Positions 23,201-36,482 of a stretch of 64,000 nucleotides of DNA are shown in pieces; the stretch's first letter is position 1; each line of letters starts with the position of its first letter. The translations under genes and the position numbers were made by a program. This DNA is from Tanytarsus gracilentus. Taxonomy: Eukaryota > Arthropoda > Insecta > Diptera > Chironomidae. The notes beneath the pieces are model-generated. The model did no database searches. It was not told where the DNA came from and saw only the letters and a list, made by a program, of their open reading frames with translations. Location: positions 1,736,001-1,800,000 of the forward strand of contig JAXRKN010000037.1 of NCBI GenBank assembly GCA_038502055.1, in the 5' to 3' direction.

Positions 23201-25199
23201 GTTAGATAAATTAAGTGGCAGTCAGTTGAATGGCAATGCGAGTTCATCTGACGAAACAAAAAGTAATTCTAGTCATCATATCTCATCACCATCGCCGCCT
23301 CCCCCGCCAATCGTTACTCCTCCTCCACCTCCACCACCAGGTAACACACACTCTTTTAAAACAAAAAATATTTAAATAAAATTTGAATTTTTTAGCACCA
23401 CCAAAAATGCCAGTTGCAGGAAGTAGTAGCAGTTTTGTTCCACCGCCACCAATGATGCCTGGAATGGCTGGTGGGTTTAATATGCCCGGCAATGCGATGA
23501 CAATCAAGCGAAAGATTGCGACAAAGTATAAGTTACCGACTCTCAATTGGGTCGCACTCAAACCCAATCAAGTTCGTGGAACGATTTTTAATGAGCTCGA
23601 CGACGAAAAAGTCTCAACTTCGATTGATTTCAATGACTTTGAGGAGAAATTTAAAATTGGCATGGGACTTGGAGCAATTGATATGGTCGATGATGGATTG
23701 TCGAGAGACAATTTCCCTAGTAAACGATTTAAGAAACCTGAAAATATTTCACTACTTGAGCACACGAGGTTGAGGAATATTGGTGAGTTTAACTTTTATA
23801 TAATTAATTCAAATATTTTATTTAATAAATTATTTTCAGCTATTTCTCGAAGAAAACTTGAAATGAACCCAGAGACTGTGATTAAAGCAATTAACAATTT
23901 GGATCTAAAGACACTCTCATTAGAAAATGTAGAATTACTGCAAAAAATGGTTCCGACTGAGCAAGAATTGAAGCTCTTTAAAGACTTTGTCATCGAGAAG
24001 AAAAATATCAATCTTCTCACGGAAGAAGATAAGTTTATGCTTAATCTCACCAAAGTTGAGAGAATTTCATCGAAATTATCTATCATGAACTACATGGGAA
24101 ATTTCTTTGACTGCATTCATCTCATTAGTCCGGTAAGTTAACACTAAGCTCTTTTTTGAAAATCTGTAATCGTCTCCTTTTTAGCAAATCTATGCGATAA
24201 TCTCAGCTTCAGCGTCGGTAAAATCATCAATGAAGTTTAAAGCACTGCTCGAGGTTATTTTGGCATTTGGAAATTATTTAAATTCGAGTAAGCGGGGACC
24301 GGCTTATGGATTTAGACTGCAAAGTCTAGACACTTTGTTAGATACAAAGTCGACAGATAAGAAAATATCACTTCTTCATTATATCGTCGCTACAGTCCGC
24401 GCTAAATTTATGGAGCTACTAAATTTCGATTCAGAACTTTTCTGCATAGACAAAGCTTCGCAAGTGTCCTTAGAGAATGTTATTACAGATGTAAATGAAC
24501 TTGAAAAGGGCATGGAAATTGTAAGAAAGGAAGTGATAGCTGCTGGCAAAAACGCACAATGTGTCGTACTCAAAGATTTCTTAGCAAACTCAGAGGAAAA
24601 GCTTAAAAAAATTAGCGCAGACACAAAAGTGGCACAACAGAACTTCAAGGAATGTCTAGAATTTTTCGGTGAGTCTTCAAGGAATCCCGATGCCAATGCA
24701 TTTTTCTCACTGCTCACTAGATTCGTCAAAGCATTTAAAGTAAGCTGGAGTTAGATTAAATTTTTTAATCCGAAGATTAATTTACCTTTTTAATTCTTTT
24801 ATAGACTGTCGATCAAGAAAATGAGCAGCGAAAGAGATTGGAGCTTGCGGTAGCAGCAGCAGCATTCAAGAAGGAAAACGAGGCGGAAGTAACTTTAAGA
24901 AATAGTAACAGTCAAAAGAAGCAACAGGTGAGCGTTCCGTTTAAATTAAACACATCTCATTGAACAATTTTATCTCCTCTCGTTCTAATCAGGAAGCGGT
25001 AATATCGGAATTGAAACATGCCAATGCCATAAGAGAGAAGAAACTTCTCCATCAAGACGATGTGTATAATGGAGCATTAGAAGACATTTTATTAGGACTC
25101 AAGAGTGAACCATATCGGAGAGCGGACGCAGTAAGACGAAGTCAAAGACGTAGAATAGATAGTAATCGTTACTCGCGAACTCTCGACGAAGAGTTTTAG
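17241..25199 (+). CDS. Frl: Formin-like protein of the FMNL/Frl class, 10 coding exons
   Basis: Exons 17241-17459, 20986-21156, 21782-22243, 22358-22579, 22641-23340, 23396-23782, 23840-24132, 24185-24739, 24805-24927 and 24993-25199 join to 1112 codons. The protein starts MGG, consistent with the N-myristoylated MG start of FMNL formins. Residues about 66-430 are the GBD/DID regulatory half (MDLPPDKAKLLKNYDNEKKW; DIHVCIMCLRAIMN; RTKALVLELLAAICLVKGG). A coiled coil covers about 430-512, a proline-rich FH1 about 574-620, and FH2 about 635-1003 (FGNYLNSSKRGPAYGFRLQSLDTLLDTKS). The C-terminal DAD has GALEDILLGL followed by a basic tail (about 1070-1098). Such formins nucleate and elongate unbranched actin filaments at the membrane and are released from DID-DAD autoinhibition by Rho-family GTPases. 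All domains are present, so the gene looks intact. The junction ...SHR|KRK... seems shorter than vertebrate FMNL, so a small alternative exon in intron 21157-21781 cannot be excluded. Confidence 0.95.
17460..20985 (+). other. First coding intron of the formin gene
   Basis: 3.5-kb intron with donor GTAAGT at 17460 and acceptor TTTAATAG ending at 20985, phase 0. It is by far the longest intron of the gene and may hold enhancers or alternative first exons. No coding frame, RNA gene or mobile element recognised inside. Confidence 0.7.
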
Positions 25200-25554
25200 A
25201 CATTTAGGAATTTTTAGTTTTTATGGGAGCTTTTTTATGGAGTGGAAAATGTTGAAAGCTCATTACAGTGAAGTGTAAATGGATTTTCGACATTTCTCAC
25301 TCACATAATGGCTGACAATGAAATGGTCGATACAGTTAAAGCTTGATGTACGTCGAAATCTCAGTCATTTAAATTGCAAAAGTCTCTTGATTCGAATCTC
25401 ATTCGGTTTAATTGAAAGCTTTCGGATATTTTTGAAAAAAAATCTCAAATGCATCTTTAACTGTATCGACGCATTTATTATTCCAATTTTATAATCTAGT
25501 TACTATTAATCGAGACAACAATTTGAAATTGTATATGGTAAAAAGAGTAATTAT

Positions 25555-25560
25555 AATAAA
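25555..25560 (+). terminator. Polyadenylation signal of the formin gene
   Basis: AATAAA about 360 bases downstream of the TAG at 25197-25199. It is the first canonical hexamer I see in coding orientation after the stop. Confidence 0.45.
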
Positions 25561-28500
25561 TTTATTAAGAAAAATATATTTTTTAAATATTTGAGAGGAT
25601 AAAAAAGAGAAATTTTTAAAGACGAAAACTTTCTGTATTTGATAAGTCAATTTACATCTCAAGTAATTTCTCAACACCTTCAACGGGCGATGCATTATTT
25701 CATGAGAGGAGTGAGGGAGAAAAAAGTTTTCTTTTTCATTTTTCAAATACATAATTTAAAGATCTCGCTTCGCTAAGTATCTAACCCGCTTCTTTTGAAT
25801 AAAATAAAAAAAATTTCGATGCTAAAGTGATTACGAAAACCAATTTTCAAATTTACATTTCCATTTATCACTTTTCCACCGTGTGCGAGAGAAAAAAGTA
25901 TATGTTTTTTAAGGTGAAGCTATTAGTGCCTGCATTCAACGATATGCTCATTGCAGAGATGAAGAAAAAGTTTTCATCTCTTAGCACACAAGTTTTTTAT
26001 GGTCTTATATGCATACATACAGATATGTGAGGGTTATTAGTTGATAAAACTTGAAAGTTGTTAGGGCGACAACGATGCTTTTGCTTTTGTGTACTTTCGT
26101 GAGATGTGAGAAGTAGTAGCGTGACATCATTAAAAGATCGGAAAATAAATATATTTGTAGAGAAAAAATATTTCCGATGAAGATTTATTGACGTTAACAA
26201 TGGAAACTAAATTATGAATGTCGCTTTTTGATGAATTAAATTGTTGACAACATTCTCGAAAATACCTCTAGCTCTGCCATGATATAGTAAGTGATTATTT
26301 TTAATGAAGCTCTTTTTGTCAAAGTTCAACTTTTAAACGCAAAAATTAAACTAAATTTCTGAGCTTTTCATGTGATGAAATTAAAACTTTTGAATATAAA
26401 TCTACAAAATCGCTAAATTTTTTTATAAACACGAAACTCAAGTATTTTATGCTAGAAAAATGAAAAATAAAAAGAAAATTGTTAAAAATTTGAAATTATT
26501 TTTTAATAAAATTTTCATGTGAATTTTTCTATTTCAGCTTTATTAAATTTTACAAAATACAAAAAAAAATAATTTAAACAATGTCTCGTCCATGAACAGT
26601 TTAAACATCCCCAGCTATTAATAAAAGAAATTCTTTAATATCTCGCGACAGATAAAAATAAAAATGTTAGACAAAGCATGACATAAAAATAAAAGGAATT
26701 CTTTCTCCTAAATCTTCAACGTTATGACAGAAAAAAATTAAAAATGCATGTGATTCGTGAAGCGTGCATCAGCACAAGAGGATAAACACGAAGAAAAAAA
26801 AAATTCTGCGAGAGCAAACAAAAGGAGAAAATTTACAATTCATAAATTTTCAATTTAAATTCACGCTTTTCCATGCACACGAAAAAAAATAGAGAAGAAA
26901 TTTCCTCGCTTTTGTTGTGACGACATCGACCGAATGATTATGGGAGAGATGAACTTATTTAAACACGAAAGATGATGTTGTGCTGCAATTCTCATGCGAC
27001 GAATGGAAAATAATATTTTTAATTTGCATTGAGAAAAGTTTCGCTGTGTGACAGGATAAAGTTGACCATAAAAAAAGTTCCATTTACTGCATTGCTTGTT
27101 TGCTGGGAACTTGATTTCATTTTTGGAATTTTATGGATATGAGATGAACTTGTATTAGTCAGATCGTGTAATTAAAATGGAAATTCATTAAGTTTTGGGT
27201 TTGCACTTTGGGTTTAAATGTTTGGTCGGATTTTAAAAGCTTTCAAATATTTTTAGATTGAGTTCGAAAGGTTGGAATATAACCTTTAACTTGACATTAA
27301 ATTAAGATATTTACATCGAATTAAAAAAATATTTTATGATCTTTCAAATTCTCTTTCAATCTTGGAAATGATTTTTTTTGTAAATCAAATTATTTTTATT
27401 TCTTTATCTGATAAAAATTGCTCACTTGGGTTTGCTCCAGTGCATAAAAAGTAAGAAGAAGAAAAACATTAAATGCATTAAGCAATAAAAAAAGCTTCTC
27501 TCCCTCTTGTGCTCGTTAAATAAATATTTAAATTTCCCTTCTCTTGCTTTTTAATAGAGGAGGGTTTGCTGAATACGAAATGCGAATTTCACTAGCTATT
27601 TTTGTTTGTTGTTTGCTGCTTCTGGAAAAAACTATTTTTATTCAATTACATGATTTAATTTAGAGACCAGCGAAAAGTTGTAAGCAAATCTGAGGCATGA
27701 TGATGGTAAAGTGGTTGAGATACAGAAGAGGCTGAAGTAAGTTGATACTCAATGTTTATTCTATAAAATATTTGTCTATCTTTAAAATTTTTAAAACTTA
27801 CTTTTTCAGGATTGAATTTTTTTAAAAGCTATCAAAGAAGAAACTTTAAAACTCTATAAAAATCTCATGCTCCACTGTTTACTAGCATTTTCCATTAAAT
27901 ATTAGCTCTTACCAAGAATTTCTCGTAAGTAAACTTTTAAAATTGCATTTTATTTATCTTTTGACTGCTCATCTTGTCCTGATTTCGTATCGTTACTGTA
28001 AAATGGCCAAATATTCTCACAAGAACATGACGAAGCAGTAAAATTTGTTTGCACACGCTCACACACATATCTCAATTTATCTACATTAAGAGAAAAGTTT
28101 TTCATTTGATCGAGAAATGTTTTTCTCTCGTCTTCTTTTGCTGCTGCTAACTTGAGAGTGAGAGAAATTGAATTATGCCGAAAAGAAAACTTTTTATGCC
28201 TCTTTTTTCGTTCTTTTTCTATGTGTACATCATCATCATGGTGTGTTGAAGATATTAGCATGAAAAAAATTAGTGCGAGGAGTTGTTGAGGTGTAGAAAG
28301 CGCATTTTTTTATATTTTTAAAGTTAATTTTAAAAATTGTTTTAATTTTTTTTAAAAACATTATAGAAAATTCCATACCGGCTTTTCAGACGCTTTCTAT
28401 GCAATTTTGTTCCAACAAAATCTTGCAAATCTCTGAATGATGCTCAATATTTCATCTTTGATGGAAATGAAACAAAAGCGGTTGAGCTTTCATCAGAAGA

Positions 28501-31500
28501 AACGTGATGCTCGATACACAAAATTTTCATCCCTTTCTCTCACTCACCAATCCATTCCGACATGCCGTTTGTGTGAGAGAGAGAAATGTGTGTAAACAAT
28601 GGAACATTTTCCAAGGCATCGCAATTTTTCATCCGCTTACGTTCAATGCGCATGTCGCGCTGGAAAATTTTTATAGGAAATTGAAGTGCCATAATTTTTC
28701 CAATTTCACTCACATCACATCGTGGTTGAGTTTAGAAACTGAGAAACAGTTATCGACACAAGACGTGCGTTTTAATGCTCGTTCGCGTCTCACTTTTTTC
28801 CAGTGTAAAGCTTCAACTATTGAGCCATGAGTCTTTAGTTGGCAATTTTTAAATTAAAAAGTGAGTAAATCGCGTTAAAAGTTCCGTGTTTGACGCACAG
28901 TTTACGAAACTATTTAAGGAAATTTTCGGTTTCTTTGCTCGCGCGTTGAAGAAAATTTCCTTTTCAAAAAAGAACTCGTGAAAGTGGAAAAACGTGAGTG
29001 TGCAGGCCATTTTGCCAATTTTACTCTTCTCATCGCACAGCATTCAGTATCGTGTGGAGTGTTAACATTCCAGGCTGCTACCGGATGAAAAACATATAGA
29101 GAAGAAAAAAAAGGAAAACAAAGAAAAGTTTTTCATCGGTGAAAGGAAATTTTTTGTGGCATATGTGGATTTTAACTACATTCGACTCTGTGTTCACCGC
29201 TTGGTACGTGCCGGTTGATTTTCTTTCTCTCTAGTTCGATTACTAATTAAAATCTCCACGTGTGTGCCGTGATTGGTCTTTCTCGATATATAGTTGTGCA
29301 ATTTAATTAAATGTGAGTGCAGAAAAAAAAGTTTCAAGGGATGAAAACATTTTTAAAATTCATTCTTTGCTGAACAAAAACTTTTCTCCCCCTCCATCAA
29401 CTTTCGTGTCTAATCAAAAATTCTCTTTCTGTGTGTTTTTAAATTGAAAAAGTGGCTGCAACAAAATCTGGTGGCAGCAAAAAAAAGTTTTTCCTCTTCA
29501 CAAGATGTTTGTGCTGCACAAGCAAATACCATTTGAGGGAAGCGAGAGAAGAAAAATTGAAAACAAAAATAAGCATGAAATGCTGATAAAAAGAACTTTT
29601 GTTGATACATTCATGTGAGCTCGGCAAATTGTGGCAGATGCGAAACATTTTGTTTAGAATTTTTGAGAGTTGAAAAATTGTTTAAAACTTTCCGCAAGGA
29701 TTTCGCTCCCCAACTTTAATTTCACACGGCAGTGCATTTTGCAGTCGTTCATCATTTTTCTTTATTTTTTACCGCACATGAAAAAAAATAAATAAATAGA
29801 GAGAAAAAATCCTAGACATTGTGTGTGGTGGTGAGGGAGAAGAATTATTATTGCAAATTATGGACATTTTTGTGGTGATGGGAGGAAAATATAACGATGG
29901 GTCATAAAATAATGTGTCTTGCGGTGCTGTACAAAAAATTATGCTGGCGATGTCAGAGAGAAAATCGTTAAAATTTCAAGTTCAATGTAATATTTTTATT
30001 AAAGTTCAATGTGTCCTTTTTTTATGAAACATATCTCGATAAAGTAATTACTTCATTTTAAAGCTCAATGCGAGTCTCGATGCAATTAAATGTCATCGCT
30101 TTCGAGCAGTAACCTTCACAGCGAGAGATGAAGTGAGATTTGTAATTTGAAACGATGAAATTGCTGTAACTGGCAACACCTAATCATCCCCATCGTGAGC
30201 ACCCCACAAACACAACCCGCATGCACACACTGTGATCCATAGCAATTTCTCTCCATCTCCACTAATGTGTGCTCCCACTTTTTTTATCGAACTGGTTGCT
30301 GCCATATTTTCCATTTTAAACGGAGGATTACGACTCTTCGCTTGTTGTTCGCTGTCTTTATCCCCACCGCAGTACAGAAGGCAATTTGAGCTTCGCGATA
30401 TTTATAATTTTAAGACATTCAAGAATTTCTTTTACATCCACACTTTGCCTCATTTGCATACATGACAGCAACCGTAGAGGAGGGAGAAAAAGAGTGAGCG
30501 AGCTAGGACGTGACAAATTTTAGCACCGACAACAACTTCAATATATGTGATGATGATGACAACGAACGAAAAATATAAACCTAACTAATAATGGGGTTTA
30601 TAACGTATAAGAAGCAAGCACAAGCTGAGTCGAATGCATATTTAACCAAGACTCGACTAGTGCATGGTCGTATTTGCTATCATCATAAAATTGGACGCTT
30701 AAAAAACTAAATTTAAACTCAAAATGCCAAAATCAACTTCATGCTCTGGAAGCTGTGCTACGATAAGCATCGGGAACAGAAAAAATATTTTCTTTTAGCA
30801 CATGCACGACACATAACACCATCAGTGGAAGTAGCTATATTTAGGAATGGCGAACAACACACCAAAGCGAGAAAAGAGAGCTTTTCTTTCCAACTACTTA
30901 ATATTCTGAGTTGTCAACGTGCTGAAATTTTCAATATTTTCCCTCTCTCTCTTGCTCGAATTGTTTGTTAATTCTTTTTCCATCGAACACTCTTTTTTGT
31001 CACCATGTTCGATATCGGAATGGTTGACGATGACACAAGTTCGTAGCTACGATGGTTGTTGTTGATGATGATGATAATCGTCGTTTGTGGTTTGTCTTTC
31101 TCTCTCATGAAATTCTCATGTTCCGCGCTGTTGGATGAGTTGAGAATTTTAAAAAACTTTTCGCTCTCCACAGCACCTCGCCACAAACTTAAATCCTATC
31201 AAAAGGATATACACGAAAAAGAGCTGAAGTGACACCTTTCGATGATCACGCCATGCTGTCTCACTCACTTATAAATTTTCAATGGGATTTTAATGTCGAT
31301 GTGGATAACTTAACGACTTTATGTATTTTTTGCTCAGTGTCAGTCAAATAATCTTTTTAAAATTTGATTATCCTTTTTCTGTTTTTTGCATACAAATAGT
31401 TTAAAAAAATAGGTGTCGGACATCAAAATTCGCAAAATGTTAAAATTTTCCTTTGAACCCTCTTTACACACTTTTTCTCGCTCGAAAATTACACTTGAAT

Positions 31501-33766
31501 GAAGCACAAACGATAATGGGGTTGGTTGTTGGGTGATGAAACGATGGATGTTGTTGGTTGTGTCTCATTTCATTCACTTGTGATGAGAAAGAGTTGATGA
31601 ATTATTTATGATTCGACTTGGTGATGATCTAAGTCTTTCATCCCATGCAAATGCTTCTCGAAAAAGCTCTTTTTTAGCAATTTGATGATGTTTTTTTATG
31701 CGAGAGAAAATTGCATTTAAATAATAATTGAGTTATCATGATATAGAGTGAATGAGAGTCAATTAATGCACGGTAGAGTGACTTTAAGTTGTTTGCGCGT
31801 TCCGCATGCATGCGGTATGTAATGCGAATTAAATTCCACTTTAAAATCCACCAAAGTGTTGGTGATATATTTCCATCTTGCTCACTCTCAACTTCCATTC
31901 GGATTGTGTATTGATATGTAGCTAAAGCAGTTGAGAATTAATTAAGAAAGGAATGCAGTATAATGTTATTAATAAATGAGCGTCGATGAATCGAAATGGT
32001 TTGTCTTCAGTTTGCTGTTTTTATCGGCAACTGATAAAATTACTTTTTCCTCATATAAAAAAAAAGAAAATCATTTTGCACAGAAATAGCACAGCGATGA
32101 TGTCATTTAGTAACTTCTTACTCTTCATCACATCATTGCAAGTCTTCATAGTTTAATAAACAACAATTCTCGATTTCCCCTCACACATGACACTCTAATA
32201 AGATGTATGTATACTTATGTATGTACACTCACACAATCATAACTCTCTTATGTACAAAATGTTATGAGAGAGTGAGAGAGAGAAAAAACTTTACTGACTT
32301 AATAATTTTTATTTTGTTTGAGAGTCAGTCTTACAGTCGATGCCGGCTAAAGCGATTATCAAGCGGATTGCGTGAAAATTTTTTAAGTTTTCTTTTGTCA
32401 ACGCGAGATTTATTTTCTTAACATAAAATTCAGTTTTTCTTTAATTTTCGTGTGTGTGCAAATTATCAATAAATTAGAAGAAAAATTAAAGAACGAAAGT
32501 CGAGAGGAAAAAATTATTTTTTTGATAGCGGTGCAGTTATCAAGTAAGGTTGGTTGCGCCACACAGACCATAAAGTTGATAATTTATGGCAGGTGATTAT
32601 TTTCACGCTGTCCAGTGCATTTAAAAGAACGTTCTATTATTTAATGATTTTTTCTCCCTCTTTTGAATGAAATAAAAAATTAGTTTTGTGTGAATTTAAT
32701 TAAATTTTTGTATAAAAAAATACAAAGAGAAAATAATACAAATTTACATTTATTTAAAAATACTTATTTAATGATAAAAAAAGAAAACTTGGTGGTTTTA
32801 AATATCGCTAGCTCATTGAGAGACTGATTGTGCAGTATCTGAGGGCATCGGAGATTTTTACGAACGAGCAATAAAAAAAAGAAATAAAAAATGAGAAAAA
32901 AGTTGTGCAAGGAATGGACATTTAAAAATGTTAAATTTATTTTTGAAAACGTCTAAAAAGTATGTCAGCACCTGTTTGTTCGATGTTCCCTTTAAATTTT
33001 AAAAAACTGAATTTTTTTTCTACCTCATAAACCACAAAAAACATGAAATTTTTACAGCAACAGGATTAAAATCTAATAAAAGAATTCTTTTTGACAAATT
33101 ATGAGATAAATCTATATTTTTTTCCTCTTTTATAAACAAAGTGAAAAATTCGAGGGGAATCAGAAGATGAAATAAATTTGAATATAACTAGAGAGTGAAA
33201 TATCATTCTTAATCATGCAGTATGCTATTATATGAGATACAGACAGTGACAGACGCTCTTCGTAGTCATATTTTTTCAACTACGAACCTCAATATCAGAT
33301 TTCAACTTAGGAGGAAGAAATTTTCAGTCATAAATCAATCAGTGAGACAACAATTTCTCAATATTATCAACCCATCCTCGCATATACTCGCAATCAGCAC
33401 AAAAGAATGGAAATAAAATAGAATCACGATTGAGAGAAGAAATGGAGGGAAGAAGAGTAGTTTCTAAAAATAAATGAGTGATGTCTTTCACACTTCTCGA
33501 TCGATATCGATTTCCATTTTTTTTCTGTAAAATTTACTCTGTGTTCAATAAAAAATTAATAGATTTCGATAAGAATATGCGCTCACATAAATGATAAGAT
33601 AGCAATAAAAAAATATTTTTTCAATTCAGTGGAACCTCTGACTTACGAAAGACTTTAAAAATTTGTGAGAAATTTAATTGTAATTTTTTATAAAAATCTT
33701 CATCTCAATTTTGCTAAACATAAAAAACTTTTACTTAATCAAACATTTCTTCTCTTTTTTTTCCAG
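25561..33766. other. Non-coding region between the formin gene and the KLF6/7 5'UTR exon
   Basis: 8.2 kb of AT-rich DNA without any coding frame I can support. Because the KLF exon at 33767 begins with a splice acceptor, at least one untranslated first exon and promoter of that gene must lie upstream, probably in this stretch. Initiator-like TCAGT sequences occur (for example 29044 and 32325), but none has convincing partner motifs, so I do not place the start. Confidence 0.55.
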
Positions 33767-34441
33767 ATAAATTCCATCATCTCCTTTCTTCTTGTGAAAC
33801 AACAATAACTCAAGAATCAAGTGATTAAAAAAATAAATTTAAACAGAAAAATTGCATTGCAATCGCGGTGTGTTTACTCATAATTAAGAGAGGGAAAAAT
33901 TATTTTATTTTGCTACATTTGGAGATATCAAATATATGTGTGTGAGAGATAAAGTGGAATGTGTGGAATCTTGAATCATTGAATAAATATTTAAATAGAA
34001 AAAAAGAGTTAAGAAGAAGAAAAGAAACTTGTTAAAAGATTTTTCATAGTAAAATAATGATTGTGCTCGCAAGAAGTGAAGAATATTAAATCGAGTTATC
34101 GACAGTGCAAAATCCCTAAAGTCAACATACGACAGAGAGAAGCGCACACAAGCTCTATGCTAACTCTTTATAAAATATTATATATAAAGTCTGTGTCTCT
34201 ATAATGTACATAAAATAGATCGGAAAAGCTGCAAGCAGTTAAAAAAACAATTTTCCAGTGTGCACAGGAAGTGCAATATAGTTTTTTCGTACACAAGAAA
34301 TTTTCACTTAGTTGTGGAGTAAATTTGAAAGTGCAGAAAGCAAAATTTAATTAGAACAAAGAGTGCTTCGAGATTAATTATCGGCATTTTTTTACATTAA
34401 ATAATTTTTTTGAGTGAGAGACAAATTGACGACAAGCAATT
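33767..34441 (+). other. luna: 5'UTR part of a KLF6/7 (luna) exon, with acceptor at 33766
   Basis: A strong 3' splice site (TTTTTTCCAG ending at 33766, preceded by a long pyrimidine run) is the best candidate for the start of the exon that carries the luna initiation codon. The leader holds five upstream ATGs (33936, 33959, 34057, 34157, 34204), each opening a very short frame (4 to 15 codons) that closes before 34442. No other ATG lies between 34207 and the start codon. The acceptor is inferred from sequence alone. Confidence 0.55.
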
Positions 34442-34540
34442 ATGGATATTCTACCGAGCGGAACCATCTTTCGAGAGTTGCAAGACATCCAAGATTTTGG
34501 ATGTTTCACATCACATTCCTTCGAGGATCAATGGCAACAG
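34442..34540 (+). CDS. luna: First coding exon of a KLF6/7-type transcription factor (partial gene)
   Basis: 33 codons beginning MDILPSGTIFRELQDI and ending in EDQWQQ. This is the conserved N-terminal signature of the KLF6/KLF7 branch (pattern: Met-Asp, hydrophobic, then IFxELQ, then G-aromatic, ending in E-x2-WQQ), whose Drosophila member is luna. The three C2H2 fingers must lie in later exons beyond the window. The ATG has A at -3 and G at +4. The exon ends in phase 0 at CAG followed by GCAAGT, a strong GC-type donor. The segment is an activation/interaction region rather than the DNA-binding part. The IFRELQ and WQQ anchors make a chance match unlikely, but the central residues (GCFTSHS) depart from the usual GYFSA pattern. 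Orthology is from recalled family resemblance. Confidence 0.82.
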
Positions 34541-34546
34541 GCAAGT
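34541..34546 (+). promoter_or_regulatory. luna: Non-canonical GC splice donor (CAG|GCAAGT) of the luna intron
   Basis: The conserved coding match ends exactly before GCAAGT. GC-AG introns are a known minor class, and their donors are normally near-perfect elsewhere, as here (CAG|GCAAGT). No GT donor fits: the nearest GT (34545) would add GCAA and shift phase. Confidence 0.7.
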
Positions 34547-34865
34547 ACAAAAAAATTCTTTAAGTTACATTTCACGACTTAGACGCATTAAAATTAAGCA
34601 CCATGATGATGAAAAAAATGTTTCAGTATGAAATTTTGTTGTGATGATGATGAAGATCACAAAATTTAAGCACTATAGATGATTTTAAATTTTACAAGCA
34701 TAGAAAATCTTTTAATAAAAATCCCATTGAAAAGTTAAAAATCGCCCACAAATCTCATTTGAAGCAAAACTTTTATTCTTCTCTCTTTTCTTTCGCTCAT
34801 CATGCTGAATTAAAAACGTCATGGCAAAGGCCACTCGAGGGAATTTGATGTTTCCTCTGTGAGTA

Positions 34866-34888
34866 TGTGTGTGTGTGTGTTTGTGTGT
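34866..34888. repeat. (GT)n microsatellite
   Basis: GT dinucleotide run with one T interruption, just inside the luna intron. Confidence 0.8.
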
Positions 34889-36424
34889 GGAGAATGGAAG
34901 AAAGACAGGCATTCGAGTAAGCCGGAGAGTGCTCTGGAGTCAATCGAGTTTAATGAAAATCTTATTGGATTTCATAAGTTCATACTGTTGCTGCCGCAGT
35001 GCCGTCTCTCTTTATTGCCCCGTTTCCATGTACACATTCAGCATTTTTTTTGCTCTCTTCTTCTTCCCCATCATCCAACTTTGATTGTCCATTGAGACTT
35101 CTGGTCACTTCAACACAAAACAATCTATATAAACTCGGGGGTTACAATCAATGAAAGATGAAGAAAAAGTTTATCGAAATGAAATAAAAATCAATAAAGA
35201 ACTTTTCCTTACTTCATATTTGTGTCTCGTTGGATTGAAATCTCTAGCGAGTTAAGTACATTCATGTGCAGACTGGACAAAAAATCGGGGAAAATTTCGA
35301 AAAATAAATTAGGTCAACTCTTTTTCGACAGCAGACTAATTAGCAAAAATTTCATTAACTGAATAATTAAAAATTGTCTCGCATGCAAATATTTTAAATG
35401 AATTGTTTAATTTTCATTTTTGATGACGCCATTTCTTGAGTAATTAGAGGTAAAAATGCTGCAGTTAGAAAAATACTAATTGGTTCTTCTAACCCTAAAT
35501 TAAAATTTGGAAATGCTCATTTTTTTAATACAATCGAGATTCATTTAAAAGATTCATAAAGGCATTAAATGAATCATGCGAGAATTTTTCAATTGATTCA
35601 TTTTTATAAATTTAATACAAAATTTTTTAAACTAAAAATATATCGTTGAACTATACAGTTAGAGTGAGCTCAAGATAGACCTCGAAATAAATAAATTTGT
35701 ATACACACCGAAAGCATTAAGAGTGAATAGAACGACGGACAGCAGACTCATCTTGCTCTCTGTCAATGATTTAAAATCGCTTGCTGCTCTCGAGACTCAT
35801 CGCATAGCTTAATCATCATGCATTAGTTTAAAAAAGCGAAGCGAGAAGATTTTAAAATAAACGAAAAAAAATCACCATCATCAGCATTTTACAATGTGCA
35901 CGCTCGTCTATGAACTCATTCCCTACTATATTCGTCGCTCTATCGCTGATTCATTTGAATTTGGAATTTTTCCGATAAAGAATAAACAAAAAGTAGTTAA
36001 GCTGAAAAATAATAAATTGTTATGAATCGCACATTGTGCAATGTTTAAATAAAAATTACACGAAATGCCACCTTATCGTAGCGTAGCGAAGTTTCGTGAT
36101 GATTTTCCACACACCAAACCTTAATGTGTGTGTTTTTTCTCAGAATATTTCCCATTCATTTTAATTAGCGTGCAAAAGGTAGTAATTAAAAGCACATATC
36201 ATCGTAAAAGTAGCCAAACAGTCGTTTGTCGATGTCGATGAGTCATTTTCCTCTGTAAATCGAATGAAGGAAAGAAAAAAGGGGTTTTCAGTGCAATTTT
36301 ATACTTTTGTTGTGATAATCGCTATCAACTTACGTATCAAGTAACAACTTCGAACAACAACATAAAATTAAACGACATATTGATAGCAACGTAATCTTCT
36401 AAGAAAACTGTTTTTTGTTTTTTG

Positions 36425-36482
36425 TTTTTTTTTTTTTTAAAATTTTTTTTTTAAAAAAAAAAAAAAAAAAATTTTTTTTTTT
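36425..36482. repeat. Alternating T/A homopolymer tract with inverted symmetry
   Basis: Successive runs T14, A4, T10, A19, T11 over 58 bp with no other base. The A19 run can pair with either flanking T run, so a hairpin is possible. Run lengths may be inexact because such tracts are error-prone in assembly. Confidence 0.85.
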
